Source: Gammaproteobacteria bacterium
Lineage (GTDB): Bacteria; Pseudomonadota; Gammaproteobacteria; Beggiatoales; Beggiatoaceae
Assembly (NCBI GenBank): GCA_003645255.1
Contig: QNES01000005.1
Span: forward strand, 1 to 58,983
DNA: 58,983 nt
Direction: 5' to 3'
Under the pieces are notes generated by a model. It was not told the DNA's origin, made no database searches, and was given only the letters and a program-made list of their open reading frames with translations. Shown in pieces: positions 18,281 to 27,736 of this stretch. How positions within the stretch are numbered: position 1 is the stretch's first letter; each line of letters starts with the position of its first letter. A program made the position numbers and the translations under genes.

Positions 18281-19612
18281 ATGTATATGGAAACTTTTTC
18301 GACACAAAAATTTGTAGTGAATCCTGGCGGTAAAATCGATGGAACACTACGTGTTCCTGGTGATAAATCAATTTCTCATCGTGCAATAATGTTAAGCGCG
18401 TTAGCAAAAGGTACAACACAAATCAACGGCTTTTTAGAAGCAGAAGATACCAATGCGACACTAGAAGCATTTAAAGAGATGGGTGTATCCATTCAAGGAC
18501 CGAGTAATGGGCAAGTTACCATACATGGTGTAGGATTACATGGTTTACAAGCACCTTCTATTCCTTTACATTTTGGTAATTCTGGCACGGCTATACGATT
18601 GTTATCAGGTATTATGGCAGGACAAACATTTTCGGTAGAAATGGGGGGTGACGAATCTTTGTCGTATCGCCCAATGCGCCGCATCACAGAGCCTTTGAAT
18701 GCCATGGGAGCACATGTTTTAGCCTCTGAAAATGACACCCCTCCTTTAATCATTATGGATAAGCAGCGTTTGCAAGGAATTGATTACGTCATGCCCATTG
18801 CCAGTGCTCAAGTCAAATCTTGTTTGTTATTAGCTGGTTTATATGCTAATGGCACCACTTGCGTGGCTGAGCCTGCACCGACTCGTGATCACACAGAGCG
18901 TATGCTACATGGCTTTGGTTATCCTATTAAGCGAGATGGGCGGCGTGTCTGTTTGCAAGGTGGCGGTAAATTACATGCTATATCAATTGATGTGCCGGCT
19001 GATATTTCTTCAGCCGCTTTTTTTATTGTAGGTGCTATTATTGCTAAAAAATCGGATTTGTTGTTAAATCATGTCGGCATTAATCCGACTCGTGCCGGTA
19101 TCATAAACATTTTGCGACAGATGGGAGCTAACATAACTTTGCATAATCAGCGCAATATTGGTGGTGAACCAATAGCTGATATTCGAGTGCGTTCCAGCGC
19201 CCTGCACGGTATTAAAATTCCTAAAGAGCAAGTTCCATTAGCAATAGATGAATTTCCTATCCTATTTATTGCCGCTGCCTGTGCTAAGGGAGAAACGGTA
19301 TTGAGTGGGGCAGAAGAATTGCGGCTAAAAGAAAGTGACCGCATTCAAGTGATGGCTGATGGCTTACAAGCGATAGGCATAAACGCTCAACCCACCGACG
19401 ATGGTATGGTGATACAAGGTGGTAAAATCCGCGGGGGCGTGGTTAATAGTTGCGGTGATCACCGTATTGCAATGGCATTTACTATAGCAGCTTTATGTGC
19501 AAAAAATACGATTACTATTGAAGATTGCAGCAATGTAGCGACTTCATTTCCAAGTTTTGTCAAATTGGCACAAGAGATAGGAATTGATATCAAATTAGTT
19601 AATCAACTTTGA
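18281..19612 (+). CDS. aroA: 3-Phosphoshikimate 1-carboxyvinyltransferase (EPSP synthase)
   Basis: A 443-residue enzyme of the shikimate pathway that joins shikimate 3-phosphate and phosphoenolpyruvate. Family motifs: PGDKSISHRAIML near residue 26, GNSGTAIRLLSGI near 98, the LKESDRI signature near 347 and GDHRIAMAF near 392. Two possible starts, 18281 and 18287, differ by two residues. Upstream sequence has no strong ribosome binding site. cmk and rpsA follow after an FmdB-like gene. Confidence 0.95.
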   Translation: MYMETFSTQKFVVNPGGKIDGTLRVPGDKSISHRAIMLSALAKGTTQINGFLEAEDTNATLEAFKEMGVSIQGPSNGQVTIHGVGLHGLQAPSIPLHFGNSGTAIRLLSGIMAGQTFSVEMGGDESLSYRPMRRITEPLNAMGAHVLASENDTPPLIIMDKQRLQGIDYVMPIASAQVKSCLLLAGLYANGTTCVAEPAPTRDHTERMLHGFGYPIKRDGRRVCLQGGGKLHAISIDVPADISSAAFFIVGAIIAKKSDLLLNHVGINPTRAGIINILRQMGANITLHNQRNIGGEPIADIRVRSSALHGIKIPKEQVPLAIDEFPILFIAAACAKGETVLSGAEELRLKESDRIQVMADGLQAIGINAQPTDDGMVIQGGKIRGGVVNSCGDHRIAMAFTIAALCAKNTITIEDCSNVATSFPSFVKLAQEIGIDIKLVNQL

Positions 19613-19635
19613 TTAATGGTTAATGGGTGACGACT

Positions 19636-19950
19636 ATGCCAACTTACGAATATGAACATTTAGAAAAATCTTGCATACGTGGTAAGCTATTTGAAATAAA
19701 ACAGTCCATTAAGGATGAATCTTTTCAAAAATGTCCTACTTGTAATGGACCAGTGCGTAAACGTATTTCCTGTGTTGGTTTGAGTATTCAAAAAACGAAT
19801 ACTGAAATACGCGATCTGGGTTTCACTAAATTAGTAAAACGAGATGATGGCGTTTATGAAAATGTGACGCAACGCGGGAAAGAAAGTCGCTATATGGAGG
19901 CTGGCAAACCTGAAACTATGCCTGATTTATCCAAGATAATTAGCGATTAA
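19636..19950 (+). CDS. FmdB-like putative regulatory protein with degenerate zinc ribbon
   Basis: A 104-residue protein starting MPTYEYEH, the typical opening of FmdB-type zinc ribbons (MPxYEYRCxxC). The first CxxC knuckle is largely lost (EHLEKSC) while the second, CPTCNGPVRKRIS near residue 36, is kept, so zinc binding is doubtful. The C-terminal 60 residues show no known domain. I start at ATG 19636; a GTG three codons upstream is possible. It sits between aroA and cmk, where other gammaproteobacteria have no such gene. Confidence 0.6.
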   Translation: MPTYEYEHLEKSCIRGKLFEIKQSIKDESFQKCPTCNGPVRKRISCVGLSIQKTNTEIRDLGFTKLVKRDDGVYENVTQRGKESRYMEAGKPETMPDLSKIISD

Positions 19951-19963
19951 TGGTTATAGATTC

Positions 19964-20641
19964 ATGAAACATACCGATATTCCCGTTATTACCATAGATG
20001 GTCCTAGCGGTGCAGGTAAGGGGACGATTAGTTTACGATTAGCAAAACATTTAGATTGGCATACGCTTGATAGTGGTGCCATGTACCGAGTGCTCGCCCT
20101 TGCTGCCAATCGTTATAATGTGCCATTAGAAAATGAAAGTGCATTGGCAAATTTAGCGACTCATTTAGAAATCTATTTTAAGCCTTTACCGGATTTAAGT
20201 GCTACACAGGTTATTTTAGATGGACAAAATGTATCACAGGATTTACGCAGTGAGGTAAGTGGTGCCGCTGCTTCAAAAATTGCCGTATTACCAGCCGTGC
20301 GTCGAGCACTATTAATCAGACAACGAGATTTTTGTCAAGCACCCGGTTTAGTGGCTGAAGGACGAGATATGGGTACGGTGGTTTTTCCTGAAGCTCATAA
20401 AAAGTTTTTTTTAACGGCTAGTTGTGAAGAACGCGCCCATAGACGTTATAAGCAATTGATTGATAGTGGAATAAATGCTAGACTATCTGATATTATTAGA
20501 GATATAACAGAACGCGATAAACGCGACAGTACACGCGCCAAAGCTCCTTTAATCGCGGCTGACGATGCACACGTTATTGATACCACTGGAGTTTCAATTG
20601 AAACGGTAGTTGCATGTATTTTAAAAAAGGTGGCACTTTAA
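19964..20641 (+). CDS. cmk: Cytidylate kinase
   Basis: A 225-residue nucleoside monophosphate kinase that phosphorylates CMP and dCMP. The P-loop GPSGAGKGTIS is at residues 13-23; the LDSGAMYRVLAL segment near 37, GRDMGTVVFPEA near 130 and the lid region RDKRDSTRAKAPL near 180 are all as in the family. Normal length. It starts 13 bp after the FmdB-like gene and precedes rpsA, the usual order. Confidence 0.95.
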   Translation: MKHTDIPVITIDGPSGAGKGTISLRLAKHLDWHTLDSGAMYRVLALAANRYNVPLENESALANLATHLEIYFKPLPDLSATQVILDGQNVSQDLRSEVSGAAASKIAVLPAVRRALLIRQRDFCQAPGLVAEGRDMGTVVFPEAHKKFFLTASCEERAHRRYKQLIDSGINARLSDIIRDITERDKRDSTRAKAPLIAADDAHVIDTTGVSIETVVACILKKVAL

Positions 20642-20831
20642 TTTTGTCGTAGGCTCACTGTATTCAGTTTTCAGTTATGTCGGAAAGTTTTTTAATATTT
20701 TAGAAACCCTGTTTTTTTGAAAAAACTTAGTTTCTTTTAGTATAAAAATGTTGAAAAATTAAGTTCGAAAGCCAAAATTTGTCAAGATAAGTATAACTGA
20801 TAATTGATAACAGTGAATTTCATTAACTAAC

Positions 20832-20853
20832 CCGCAATTATACTGCGGTTTTT
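20832..20853 (+). terminator. Rho-independent terminator-like hairpin after cmk
   Basis: CCGCA - 7-nt loop - TGCGG followed by TTTTT. It lies 190 bp after cmk and 120 bp before rpsA, so it may end cmk transcripts or attenuate rpsA. A perfect 16-bp palindrome, GAGTCTTATAAGACTC, follows at 20854-20869. Confidence 0.6.
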
Positions 20854-20936
20854 GAGTCTTATAAGACTCTATTAAGTTATTTAGTTTCAAGTCAAACAGT
20901 CGTTCATCATGAATTAAAATGATAGAAGGCTAAGAC

Positions 20937-20975
20937 TGATAACTGATAACTGATAACTGATAACTGATAACTGAT
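20937..20975 (+). repeat. TAACTGA heptamer array directly before rpsA
   Basis: Five perfect TAACTGA units in tandem end one base before the rpsA ATG. No purine-rich Shine-Dalgarno sequence lies between the array and the start, as is common for rpsA genes, whose product can act on unstructured leaders. Confidence 0.93.
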
Positions 20976-22649
20976 ATGAGCGAAAGCTTTGCTGAATTAT
21001 TTGCAGAAAGTCAATCTGAAAAAAATTTGAAGCCCGGTAGTATTATCACGGGCAAGGTTGTGGAAATCCGTCATGATATGGTCATCGTCAATGCTGGCCT
21101 TAAATCTGAAGGTGTTATCCCAATTGAAGAATTTTATAACAAAAATGGTCAAATTGAAGTTGAAGCGGGTGATGAAGTCGATGTTGCATTAGATACATTG
21201 GAAGATGGCTTTGGTGAAACCAAATTATCCCGTGAAAAAGCTAAACGAGTTGCCGCTTGGAGTGTGCTTGAACGTGCTTTTGAAAGCGGTGAAACCATGA
21301 TCGGTATGATTACTGAAAAGGTGAAAGGTGGTTTTACAGTTAATATGAATGACATCCGTGCCTTTTTACCTGGCTCTTTAGTGGATATACGCCCTGTACG
21401 TGACACGACCTATTTGGAACATAAGCCTTTAGATTTTAAAGTCATTAAATTAGATAAGCGACGCAATAATGTCGTGGTTTCACGTCGTGCCGTGGTGGAA
21501 CAAGAGCATAGCCAAGAACGCGATGCATTATTAGAAACCATGCAAGAAGGTATGGTGCTACGGGGAATGGTAAAAAATCTGACGGATTATGGTGCATTCG
21601 TGGATTTAGGCGGGGTAGATGGTCTCTTGCATATTACTGATATGGCTTGGAGGCGTGTTAAACATCCCAGTGAAATTGTCAGTGTGGGTGATGACATCCA
21701 AGTTAAAGTCCTTAAATTTGATCGTGAACGTATCCGTGTATCATTGGGTCTTAAGCAATTAGGGGAAGACCCGTGGCTTGATATTGCACGTCGTTACCCT
21801 GAAGGCGCACGTTTATTTGGAAAAGTGACTAATCTGGCTGACTACGGTTGCTTTGTCGAAATCGAAGAAGGGGTAGAAGGTTTGGTACATGTATCAGAGA
21901 TGGACTGGACCAACAAAAATATACATCCCTCCAAAGTCGTGCAAGTTGGAGACGAAGTCGAAGTCATCGTGCTTGACATTGATGAAGAACGTCGCCGTAT
22001 TTCGCTGGGTATCAAACAATGCCATCTCAATCCGTGGGATGAATTTGCGGCTAGCCATCACAAAAATGATAAGGTGCAGGGCCATATTAAATCTATCACT
22101 GATTTTGGTATATTCATAGGTCTTCCCGGGGGGATTGATGGCTTAGTACACTTGTCTGATATATCTTGGAATGCCCCTGGTGAAGAAGCAGTACATAATT
22201 ACAAGAAAGGTGATGAACTTGAAGCCGTTGTTTTGGCAGTGGACGCTGAACGTGAAAGAATTTCACTTGGTATCAAGCAATTAGATAAAGATCCTTTTTC
22301 TAATTTTGTGACAGATTATCCCAAGGGTGCTTTAGTTAAGGGTATTGTCAGTGAAATTGATAATAACAAGGTTGTCGTTCAATTGGAAGAAGGCGTGGAG
22401 GGTATGTTACGGGTCCAAGAATTAGCGCGTGAGCGCGTAGATGATGCCCGCCGCTTGTTGAAAGAAGGCGAGGAAATAGAAGCCAAGATTATTCATATAG
22501 ATCGCAAAAAGCGTCTGATCGATCTGTCTGTTAAGGCGTTTGTTTCGGATGAAGAAACCGCCGCTATTGAAGATTACAGTCGTTCACAAGAAGCTTCCAG
22601 TGCTACTTTTGGCGATCTGCTCAAAGAAAAAATGGATAACGATGAGTAA
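20976..22649 (+). CDS. rpsA: 30S ribosomal protein S1
   Basis: A 557-residue protein with six S1 RNA-binding domains, for example [32 protein letters not shown] near residues 190-220 and [20 protein letters not shown] near 275. S1 binds mRNA leaders and helps them onto the 30S subunit. Length and domain number match the gammaproteobacterial type. Expression is probably translationally controlled through the leader, which here is a TAACTGA array. A perfect 20-bp stem hairpin begins six bases after the stop. Confidence 0.97.
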   Translation: MSESFAELFAESQSEKNLKPGSIITGKVVEIRHDMVIVNAGLKSEGVIPIEEFYNKNGQIEVEAGDEVDVALDTLEDGFGETKLSREKAKRVAAWSVLERAFESGETMIGMITEKVKGGFTVNMNDIRAFLPGSLVDIRPVRDTTYLEHKPLDFKVIKLDKRRNNVVVSRRAVVEQEHSQERDALLETMQEGMVLRGMVKNLTDYGAFVDLGGVDGLLHITDMAWRRVKHPSEIVSVGDDIQVKVLKFDRERIRVSLGLKQLGEDPWLDIARRYPEGARLFGKVTNLADYGCFVEIEEGVEGLVHVSEMDWTNKNIHPSKVVQVGDEVEVIVLDIDEERRRISLGIKQCHLNPWDEFAASHHKNDKVQGHIKSITDFGIFIGLPGGIDGLVHLSDISWNAPGEEAVHNYKKGDELEAVVLAVDAERERISLGIKQLDKDPFSNFVTDYPKGALVKGIVSEIDNNKVVVQLEEGVEGMLRVQELARERVDDARRLLKEGEEIEAKIIHIDRKKRLIDLSVKAFVSDEETAAIEDYSRSQEASSATFGDLLKEKMDNDE

Positions 22650-22655
22650 ATTCAG

Positions 22656-22699
22656 TTTCACGCAAACGTTTTTGCAACCGCAAAAACGTTTGCGTGAAA
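22656..22699. repeat. Perfect 20-bp-stem hairpin after rpsA (copy 1 of 2)
   Basis: Arms of 20 bp (left starts TTTCACGCAAACG) with loop AACC. Almost the same 44-bp element lies at 56531-56574 with loop AGCC. Followed by TCAGTTTTCAG repeats rather than a T-run, so it is a dispersed repeat that may also stop or stabilise rpsA mRNA. Confidence 0.85.
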
Positions 22700-22885
22700 A
22701 TCAGTTTTCAGTTTTCAGTTTTCAATTATTATACTGCAAACTATCAAGTTTTTGGATTTGATATAAAATATTAAAAAACAAAATTTTTTCAAATTGGTTT
22801 TTAAAATCTTAAAATATCCAAAAATTAAGACAGTGTTTTATGAGAAATTTAGGTTATCAATTGTTACAGTTAAATGGTAACGGGA

Positions 22886-22934
22886 TAACTGATTACTGAT
22901 TACTGATTACTGATTACTGATTACTGATTACTGA
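22886..22934 (+). repeat. GATTACT heptamer array before ihfB
   Basis: One ATAACTG followed by about six GATTACT units ends five bases before the ihfB ATG. It is a sequence variant of the TAACTGA arrays (one base changed in every unit), showing that each array has been homogenised separately. Confidence 0.88.
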
Positions 22935-22939
22935 GAACA

Positions 22940-23245
22940 ATGACAAAATCTAAACTGATCAATGCGCTTACACTGAAGCAAACTCAATTACCTCAAAAAT
23001 ATATTGAGTTATCAGTTAAAACTATCCTAGAACAAATAGCCCAATCTTTGGAAAAAGGGGAACGGGTAGAAATCCGTGGTTTTGGAAGTTTTTCTTTACA
23101 TTATCGCCCGAAACGACTAGGACGTAATCCTAAAACCGGCAAACAGGTTGATTTATCAGCAAAATATGTTCCCCATTTTAAACCAGGCAAGGTTTTGCGA
23201 GTTCGAGTTAATCAAGAGATGCTGATAACAAGCTCCGTTGATTAA
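22940..23245 (+). CDS. ihfB: Integration host factor beta subunit
   Basis: A 101-residue HU/IHF-family DNA-bending protein. The DNA-binding arm is seen as [32 protein letters not shown] near residues 54-84, with the beta-type start ([13 protein letters not shown]). IHF works as a heterodimer with IhfA in recombination, replication and sigma-54 promoters. The position after rpsA is conserved. A hairpin terminator follows. Confidence 0.94.
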   Translation: MTKSKLINALTLKQTQLPQKYIELSVKTILEQIAQSLEKGERVEIRGFGSFSLHYRPKRLGRNPKTGKQVDLSAKYVPHFKPGKVLRVRVNQEMLITSSVD

Positions 23246-23270
23246 ATGTATGTGGAAATGGGTGAGTGTC

Positions 23271-23302
23271 TAGTCGAGGTTAAAGTTTTTTAACCTCGAC
23301 TA
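23271..23302 (+). terminator. Hairpin terminator after ihfB
   Basis: A 14-bp stem (TAGTCGAGGTTAAA and its complement) with a 4-nt loop, 25 bp after ihfB. The tail is only weakly T-rich. A second hairpin, GACGGGGA-ATAA-TCCCCGTC, lies at 23335-23354. The remainder of the 298-bp gap to lapB holds no gene; lapA, usual here, is missing. Confidence 0.6.
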
Positions 23303-23543
23303 CTTAATTTCACGTTTATTCATTTTGTTTATTGGACGGGGAATAATCCCCGTCATACATCATTTTTTATATCTATCGGAAGCGAAGCTAAACTTATACT
23401 ATACTATGTAAGGGCCATTTTTTATAGTAGCCTTAACATTCCTTAGTCATTTAAAAATTAATGATTTACCTTTTTATGGCACCGCGTACCTTTCAAACAA
23501 AGTCAATGTGGTTTGACATCCGGCAATATCGCCATAACAAACA

Positions 23544-24698
23544 ATGAGTTATTTGTTATGGTTGCTATTGCCTATCGCAGCTGCTTCAGGATGGTTAGTG
23601 GCACAAAAGCGGAATGAACCAAGGTATCCCCACTTATCTCCTGACTATTTTAAGGGTTTAAATTATCTGCTTAATGAGGAGCAGGATAAAGCCATTGATG
23701 TCTTTATAAAACTGATTGATGTTGACAGTGACACTGTTGAAACTCATTTAGCATTAGGTCTATTATTTCGCCGTCGCGGAGAAGTCAATCGAGCGATTCG
23801 TATCCATCAAAATCTAATAGCCAGAACGACACTTAATCCTCAGCAACGCAGTCAAGCCTTGTTTGAACTGGCTCAGGATTATCAAAGTGCAGGATTACTT
23901 GATAGGGCAGAAGATTTATTTCAAGAACTTGTCGTCTCAAAAACATATCAAGTTTTAGCCCTACGCAAACTATTAGAGATTTATCAGCAAGAACAAGACT
24001 GGGAAAAAGCCATCGAAATCGCACAACAATTGGTTGTAGTTGCTGATAAACCAATGCTTATGATCATTGCTCAATACTATTGTGAACAAGCTGAAAATTA
24101 TCAGCGACAAGGGCAATATGACGCGGCGTGCCAAGCAGTAGAAAATGCTCTGAAAGTGGATACTAATTGTGTTCGCGCTAGTTTAATAGAGGGTGAATTG
24201 GCTTTGTTAAGGCATCATCATCAACAAGCCATTTTATCTTTTCAACGAGTCGAAAAACAAGACCCTGATTATCTCACAGAAGTAATTGTACCTTTACTAT
24301 CTTGTTATCAATCCATTGGACATCCAAATGAATTTGTTCGTTATTTGCGCCTTATATTAAAACGCTATGGTGGTATCACTCCGGTATTAATGTTAGCAAA
24401 GATTATCAAACAACAAGATGGCTCCCAAAAAGCGGCGGATTTTATGGTTAAGCATTTGCACTTGCATCCCTCAGTGCGTGGTATTGATTATCTATTAGAT
24501 TTAATTTGCACCAAGGGTGCCCATATCAGCCGTGACCACTTATTATTATTAAAAGACATCATTATACCTTTATTGAAAAATAATCCTGCCTATAAATGTC
24601 ATCATTGCGGATTTACCGCCAGAAAATTGCATTGGCTATGTCCAAGTTGTCAGCAATGGAATACGCTTAAACCTAGACAAGGTATTGACGGTGAATAG
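23544..24698 (+). CDS. lapB: Lipopolysaccharide assembly protein B
   Basis: A 384-residue inner membrane protein with one N-terminal membrane segment (residues 3-20), about nine TPR units, and a C-terminal rubredoxin-like metal site with two CxxC knuckles (CHHCGF and CPSCQQW near 351-371). In E. coli LapB (YciM) controls degradation of LpxC by FtsH and so balances LPS synthesis. The usual partner lapA is absent upstream. The stop overlaps the start of pyrF. Confidence 0.93.
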   Translation: MSYLLWLLLPIAAASGWLVAQKRNEPRYPHLSPDYFKGLNYLLNEEQDKAIDVFIKLIDVDSDTVETHLALGLLFRRRGEVNRAIRIHQNLIARTTLNPQQRSQALFELAQDYQSAGLLDRAEDLFQELVVSKTYQVLALRKLLEIYQQEQDWEKAIEIAQQLVVVADKPMLMIIAQYYCEQAENYQRQGQYDAACQAVENALKVDTNCVRASLIEGELALLRHHHQQAILSFQRVEKQDPDYLTEVIVPLLSCYQSIGHPNEFVRYLRLILKRYGGITPVLMLAKIIKQQDGSQKAADFMVKHLHLHPSVRGIDYLLDLICTKGAHISRDHLLLLKDIIIPLLKNNPAYKCHHCGFTARKLHWLCPSCQQWNTLKPRQGIDGE

Positions 24699-25395
24699 CT
24701 CTAAATCCCCTTTAATTATTGCTTTAGACTTCGCTCAACCTGAACGCGCCATGGCTCTCGCTAAACAGTTAGGTTGCAAGCGTTGCCGGATTAAAATTGG
24801 TAAAGAATTATTTACCCGTAGTGGTCCTGCACTGGTTGAAAACTTAGTTTCGCTCGGCTTTGAAGTTTTTTTAGATTTGAAATTCCACGATATTCCTAAT
24901 ACCGTAGCTCGCGCTTGTTTAGCAGCCGCTGATTTAGGGGTGTGGATGATTAATGTCCATGCTTTAGGTGGACGCAATATGTTATTAGCTGCCAGGGAAG
25001 CTTTGGATAAACGTCAGCTTCGTCCTTTATTGGTTGCCGTGACCATTTTAACGAGCTTTGAGCGTTTTGATTTATATGCCGTTGGTTTGCATGGTTTGTT
25101 GGATGAGAATGTGTTACGTTTGGCTTGTTTGTCCCATAATTGTGGTTTAGATGGGGTGGTGTGTTCTGCACATGAAATTGTCCAAATACGTCGAGCCGTT
25201 GGTAGCCATTTTAAACTGGTCACACCTGGCCTTCGCCCTGCTGGCTTTTCTAAAGATGATCAAAAACGGGTGATGACACCGGCGGAAGCTTTAAAGTTAG
25301 GTGCCAATTATTTAGTTATTGGTCGCCCCGTGACGGCGGCTCCTGAACCTTTGTTGGCTTTGTCGGAAATAGAAGCTTCAATACGAGATTCTTAG
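24691..25395 (+). CDS. pyrF: Orotidine 5'-phosphate decarboxylase
   Basis: About 234 residues; makes UMP from OMP. The catalytic charged network is seen as [11 protein letters not shown] near residues 57-67, with LDF near 11 and PGLRPAG near 180. Start is uncertain between GTG 24691 and TTG 24685; both overlap the lapB stop (24696-24698), so the pair is translationally coupled, which is the usual gammaproteobacterial arrangement. Confidence 0.95.
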   Translation: MNSSKSPLIIALDFAQPERAMALAKQLGCKRCRIKIGKELFTRSGPALVENLVSLGFEVFLDLKFHDIPNTVARACLAAADLGVWMINVHALGGRNMLLAAREALDKRQLRPLLVAVTILTSFERFDLYAVGLHGLLDENVLRLACLSHNCGLDGVVCSAHEIVQIRRAVGSHFKLVTPGLRPAGFSKDDQKRVMTPAEALKLGANYLVIGRPVTAAPEPLLALSEIEASIRDS

Positions 25396-25633
25396 TATCA
25401 GAAATAGGATTTTTTTCAAGAGTTGGATTTCAAAGAAGCGGAACTTCACTTCGTTACTTCACTATAAAAAATATAAAAAACCGTTAATTAGGCGTTCTGC
25501 CAATGCGTTTCCTAAATCTGTTGTGTCTAGTACCAGGAAAATGGAAATGCCCCTTCCATCAGGTAGATACGCTAGAGCTGCCCTAGATTATGTTCAACAT
25601 CATCTTGAACACGATAATTTTTGGCAAAAATAG
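25394..25633 (+). other. Unrecognised open stretch, possible gene remnant
   Basis: In the 399-bp gap between pyrF and typA a frame stays open for about 79 codons and ends at TAG 25631-25633. Its last 30 codons (from ATG 25541, MEMPLPSGRYARAALDYVQ) have a coding look, but there is no start with a ribosome binding site. It may be the tail of a lost gene or a transposase fragment; I cannot name it. The rest of the gap to 25794 is AT-rich and featureless. Confidence 0.25.
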
Positions 25634-25794
25634 TATTTATAACCAAAGCAAAATGCAATTACTCCCTCCTTAAACATCCTACATTCGCACATTAAAATAT
25701 TTTCATCATGACTTGTTTAAGACTACCAAAATAATCAATTTGTGTTATCTTAATTCTTTCATCAACCTAAATTTTTAAACTTGAGATAATTTGT

Positions 25795-27609
25795 GTGATT
25801 ACTAAACTACGTAATATCGCTATTATTGCCCATGTTGATCATGGCAAAACCACCCTGGTGGATAAACTCCTGCAACAATCTGGCACCTTGGGAGATCGTG
25901 GCAATAATGTTGAACGAGTCATGGACTCAAATGAGTTAGAAAAAGAACGGGGTATTACTATTCTATCCAAAAATACCGCTCTTCATTGGCAAGATTATCG
26001 AATTAATATCGTTGATACCCCAGGACATGCAGACTTTGGAGGTGAAGTTGAGCGTGTTTTATCAATGGTGGATTCGGTACTATTGCTAGTTGATGCGGTA
26101 GAAGGACCTATGCCACAAACCCGCTTTGTCACCCAAAAAGCCTTGGTGCGAGGCTTACGCCCAATAGTAGTCATTAATAAAATAGACCGTGACGGCGCAC
26201 GTCCAGATTGGGTATTAGACCAAACCTTTGAATTATTCGACCGTTTAAGAGCAGACGATGCCCAACTAGACTTCCCTGTCATATATGCTTCAGCACTGAA
26301 TGGTTATGCTAGTTTCGATAGCGAAGTACGTCATGGAGATATGCAGCCCTTGTTTGAAGCGATTATCAAACATGTCCCTATTCCCGATGTTGATCCGGAT
26401 GAGCCATTTCAATTGCAAGTCAGTGCCTTAGATTATTCCAGTTATGTCGGTGTGATTGGCATAGGGCGAATAAACAGCGGACGGATTAAAACGAATAGCC
26501 CTATTGTGATTGTGAATGATAAGGGTAAACAGCGTCAAGGGCGCATTTTGCAAATACTCGGATTTCATGGTTTAGAACGTATAGAACGCTCTGAAGCCAG
26601 CGCAGGTGATATTATAGCGTTTACGGGTGTAGATAAACTAAATATATCTGATACCCTATGTGACCCAGAGCATGTTATCCCTTTACCCGCCCTCACCGTT
26701 GATGAGCCAACAGTGAGCATGACTTTTCAAGTTAATACTTCTCCGTTTGCCGGAAAGGAGGGCAAATATGTTACCTCACGCCAAATTCGTGAACGTTTAC
26801 AGCGTGAATTATTACATAATGTCGCCCTGCGTGTCAGCGATACTGATGATCCTGATAAATTTTTGATATCAGGACGAGGTGAATTACATTTGGGGATATT
26901 AATTGAGAATATGCGCCGTGAGAATTATGAACTCGCCGTATCTCGCCCCAAAGTGATTATCAAAGAAATTGAAGGAGAACGCTGCGAACCTTATGAGAGC
27001 CTCACAGTGGATGTTGAACAAAATCATCAAGGAACGGTAATAGAATTATTAGGGGTGCGTCAAGCTGAATTGCTTAGTATGCAACCCGACGGGAAAGGAC
27101 GAGTACGCCTTGACTTCAAAATACCAGCACGCGGACTAATTGGTTTTCGCACCGAATTTTTAACAGCAACTTCTGGAACAGGACTACTCTATCATGTCTT
27201 TGAACGTTATGCCCCAATCAAACCGGGAACGATAGCGCAACGGACTAATGGAGTCCTAATCTCTAAAGCAGAAGGTAAAAGTTTAGGTTATGCCCTATTT
27301 AACTTACAACCACGAGGTCGCTTACTCATTGGACCGGGCGAAAAAGTATATGAAGGCATGATAATTGGCATCCACTCACGGGGCAATGATTTAATTGTCA
27401 ACCCCCTCAAGGCGAAACAACTAACCAATATTCGTGCTGCCGGCACCGATGAAAATATCCTGCTTACGCCCCCCATTAAGATGACACTTGAGCAAGCCAT
27501 CGAATTTATAGATGACGACGAATTAGTCGAGGTTACACCAAAAGCCATTCGCTTGCGTAAGCAACTCCTAAAAGAATATGAACGCAAACGGGCAGCGCGT
27601 CATGCCTAA
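25795..27609 (+). CDS. typA: Translational GTPase TypA/BipA
   Basis: A 604-residue ribosome-associated GTPase involved in 50S assembly and stress responses. GTPase motifs: AHVDHGKTT (G1) near residue 12, [22 protein letters not shown] (G3) near 68 and NKIDR (G4) near 128. EF-G-like domains follow. The start is GTG at 25795, required because the conserved [10 protein letters not shown] follows at once; no ATG is available nearby. Confidence 0.96.
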   Translation: MITKLRNIAIIAHVDHGKTTLVDKLLQQSGTLGDRGNNVERVMDSNELEKERGITILSKNTALHWQDYRINIVDTPGHADFGGEVERVLSMVDSVLLLVDAVEGPMPQTRFVTQKALVRGLRPIVVINKIDRDGARPDWVLDQTFELFDRLRADDAQLDFPVIYASALNGYASFDSEVRHGDMQPLFEAIIKHVPIPDVDPDEPFQLQVSALDYSSYVGVIGIGRINSGRIKTNSPIVIVNDKGKQRQGRILQILGFHGLERIERSEASAGDIIAFTGVDKLNISDTLCDPEHVIPLPALTVDEPTVSMTFQVNTSPFAGKEGKYVTSRQIRERLQRELLHNVALRVSDTDDPDKFLISGRGELHLGILIENMRRENYELAVSRPKVIIKEIEGERCEPYESLTVDVEQNHQGTVIELLGVRQAELLSMQPDGKGRVRLDFKIPARGLIGFRTEFLTATSGTGLLYHVFERYAPIKPGTIAQRTNGVLISKAEGKSLGYALFNLQPRGRLLIGPGEKVYEGMIIGIHSRGNDLIVNPLKAKQLTNIRAAGTDENILLTPPIKMTLEQAIEFIDDDELVEVTPKAIRLRKQLLKEYERKRAARHA

Positions 27610-27645
27610 TTTTAGCTATAGGTGTTCAGGTAAATAACGTCTAAA

Positions 27646-27678
27646 AAACCTGTCAGGTCCTGAATACCTGACAGGTTT
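27646..27678. repeat. Dispersed CCTGTCAG hairpin, copy 2
   Basis: AAACCTGTCAGGT and its exact complement, 7-nt loop, 36 bp after typA and ahead of parE. No T-run, so terminator activity is uncertain. Confidence 0.65.
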
Positions 27679-27736
27679 ATAGTGTGAAACGATTTATCTG
27701 AAAAACTATATTGTCACAGAAGTATGGGAAAACAAT

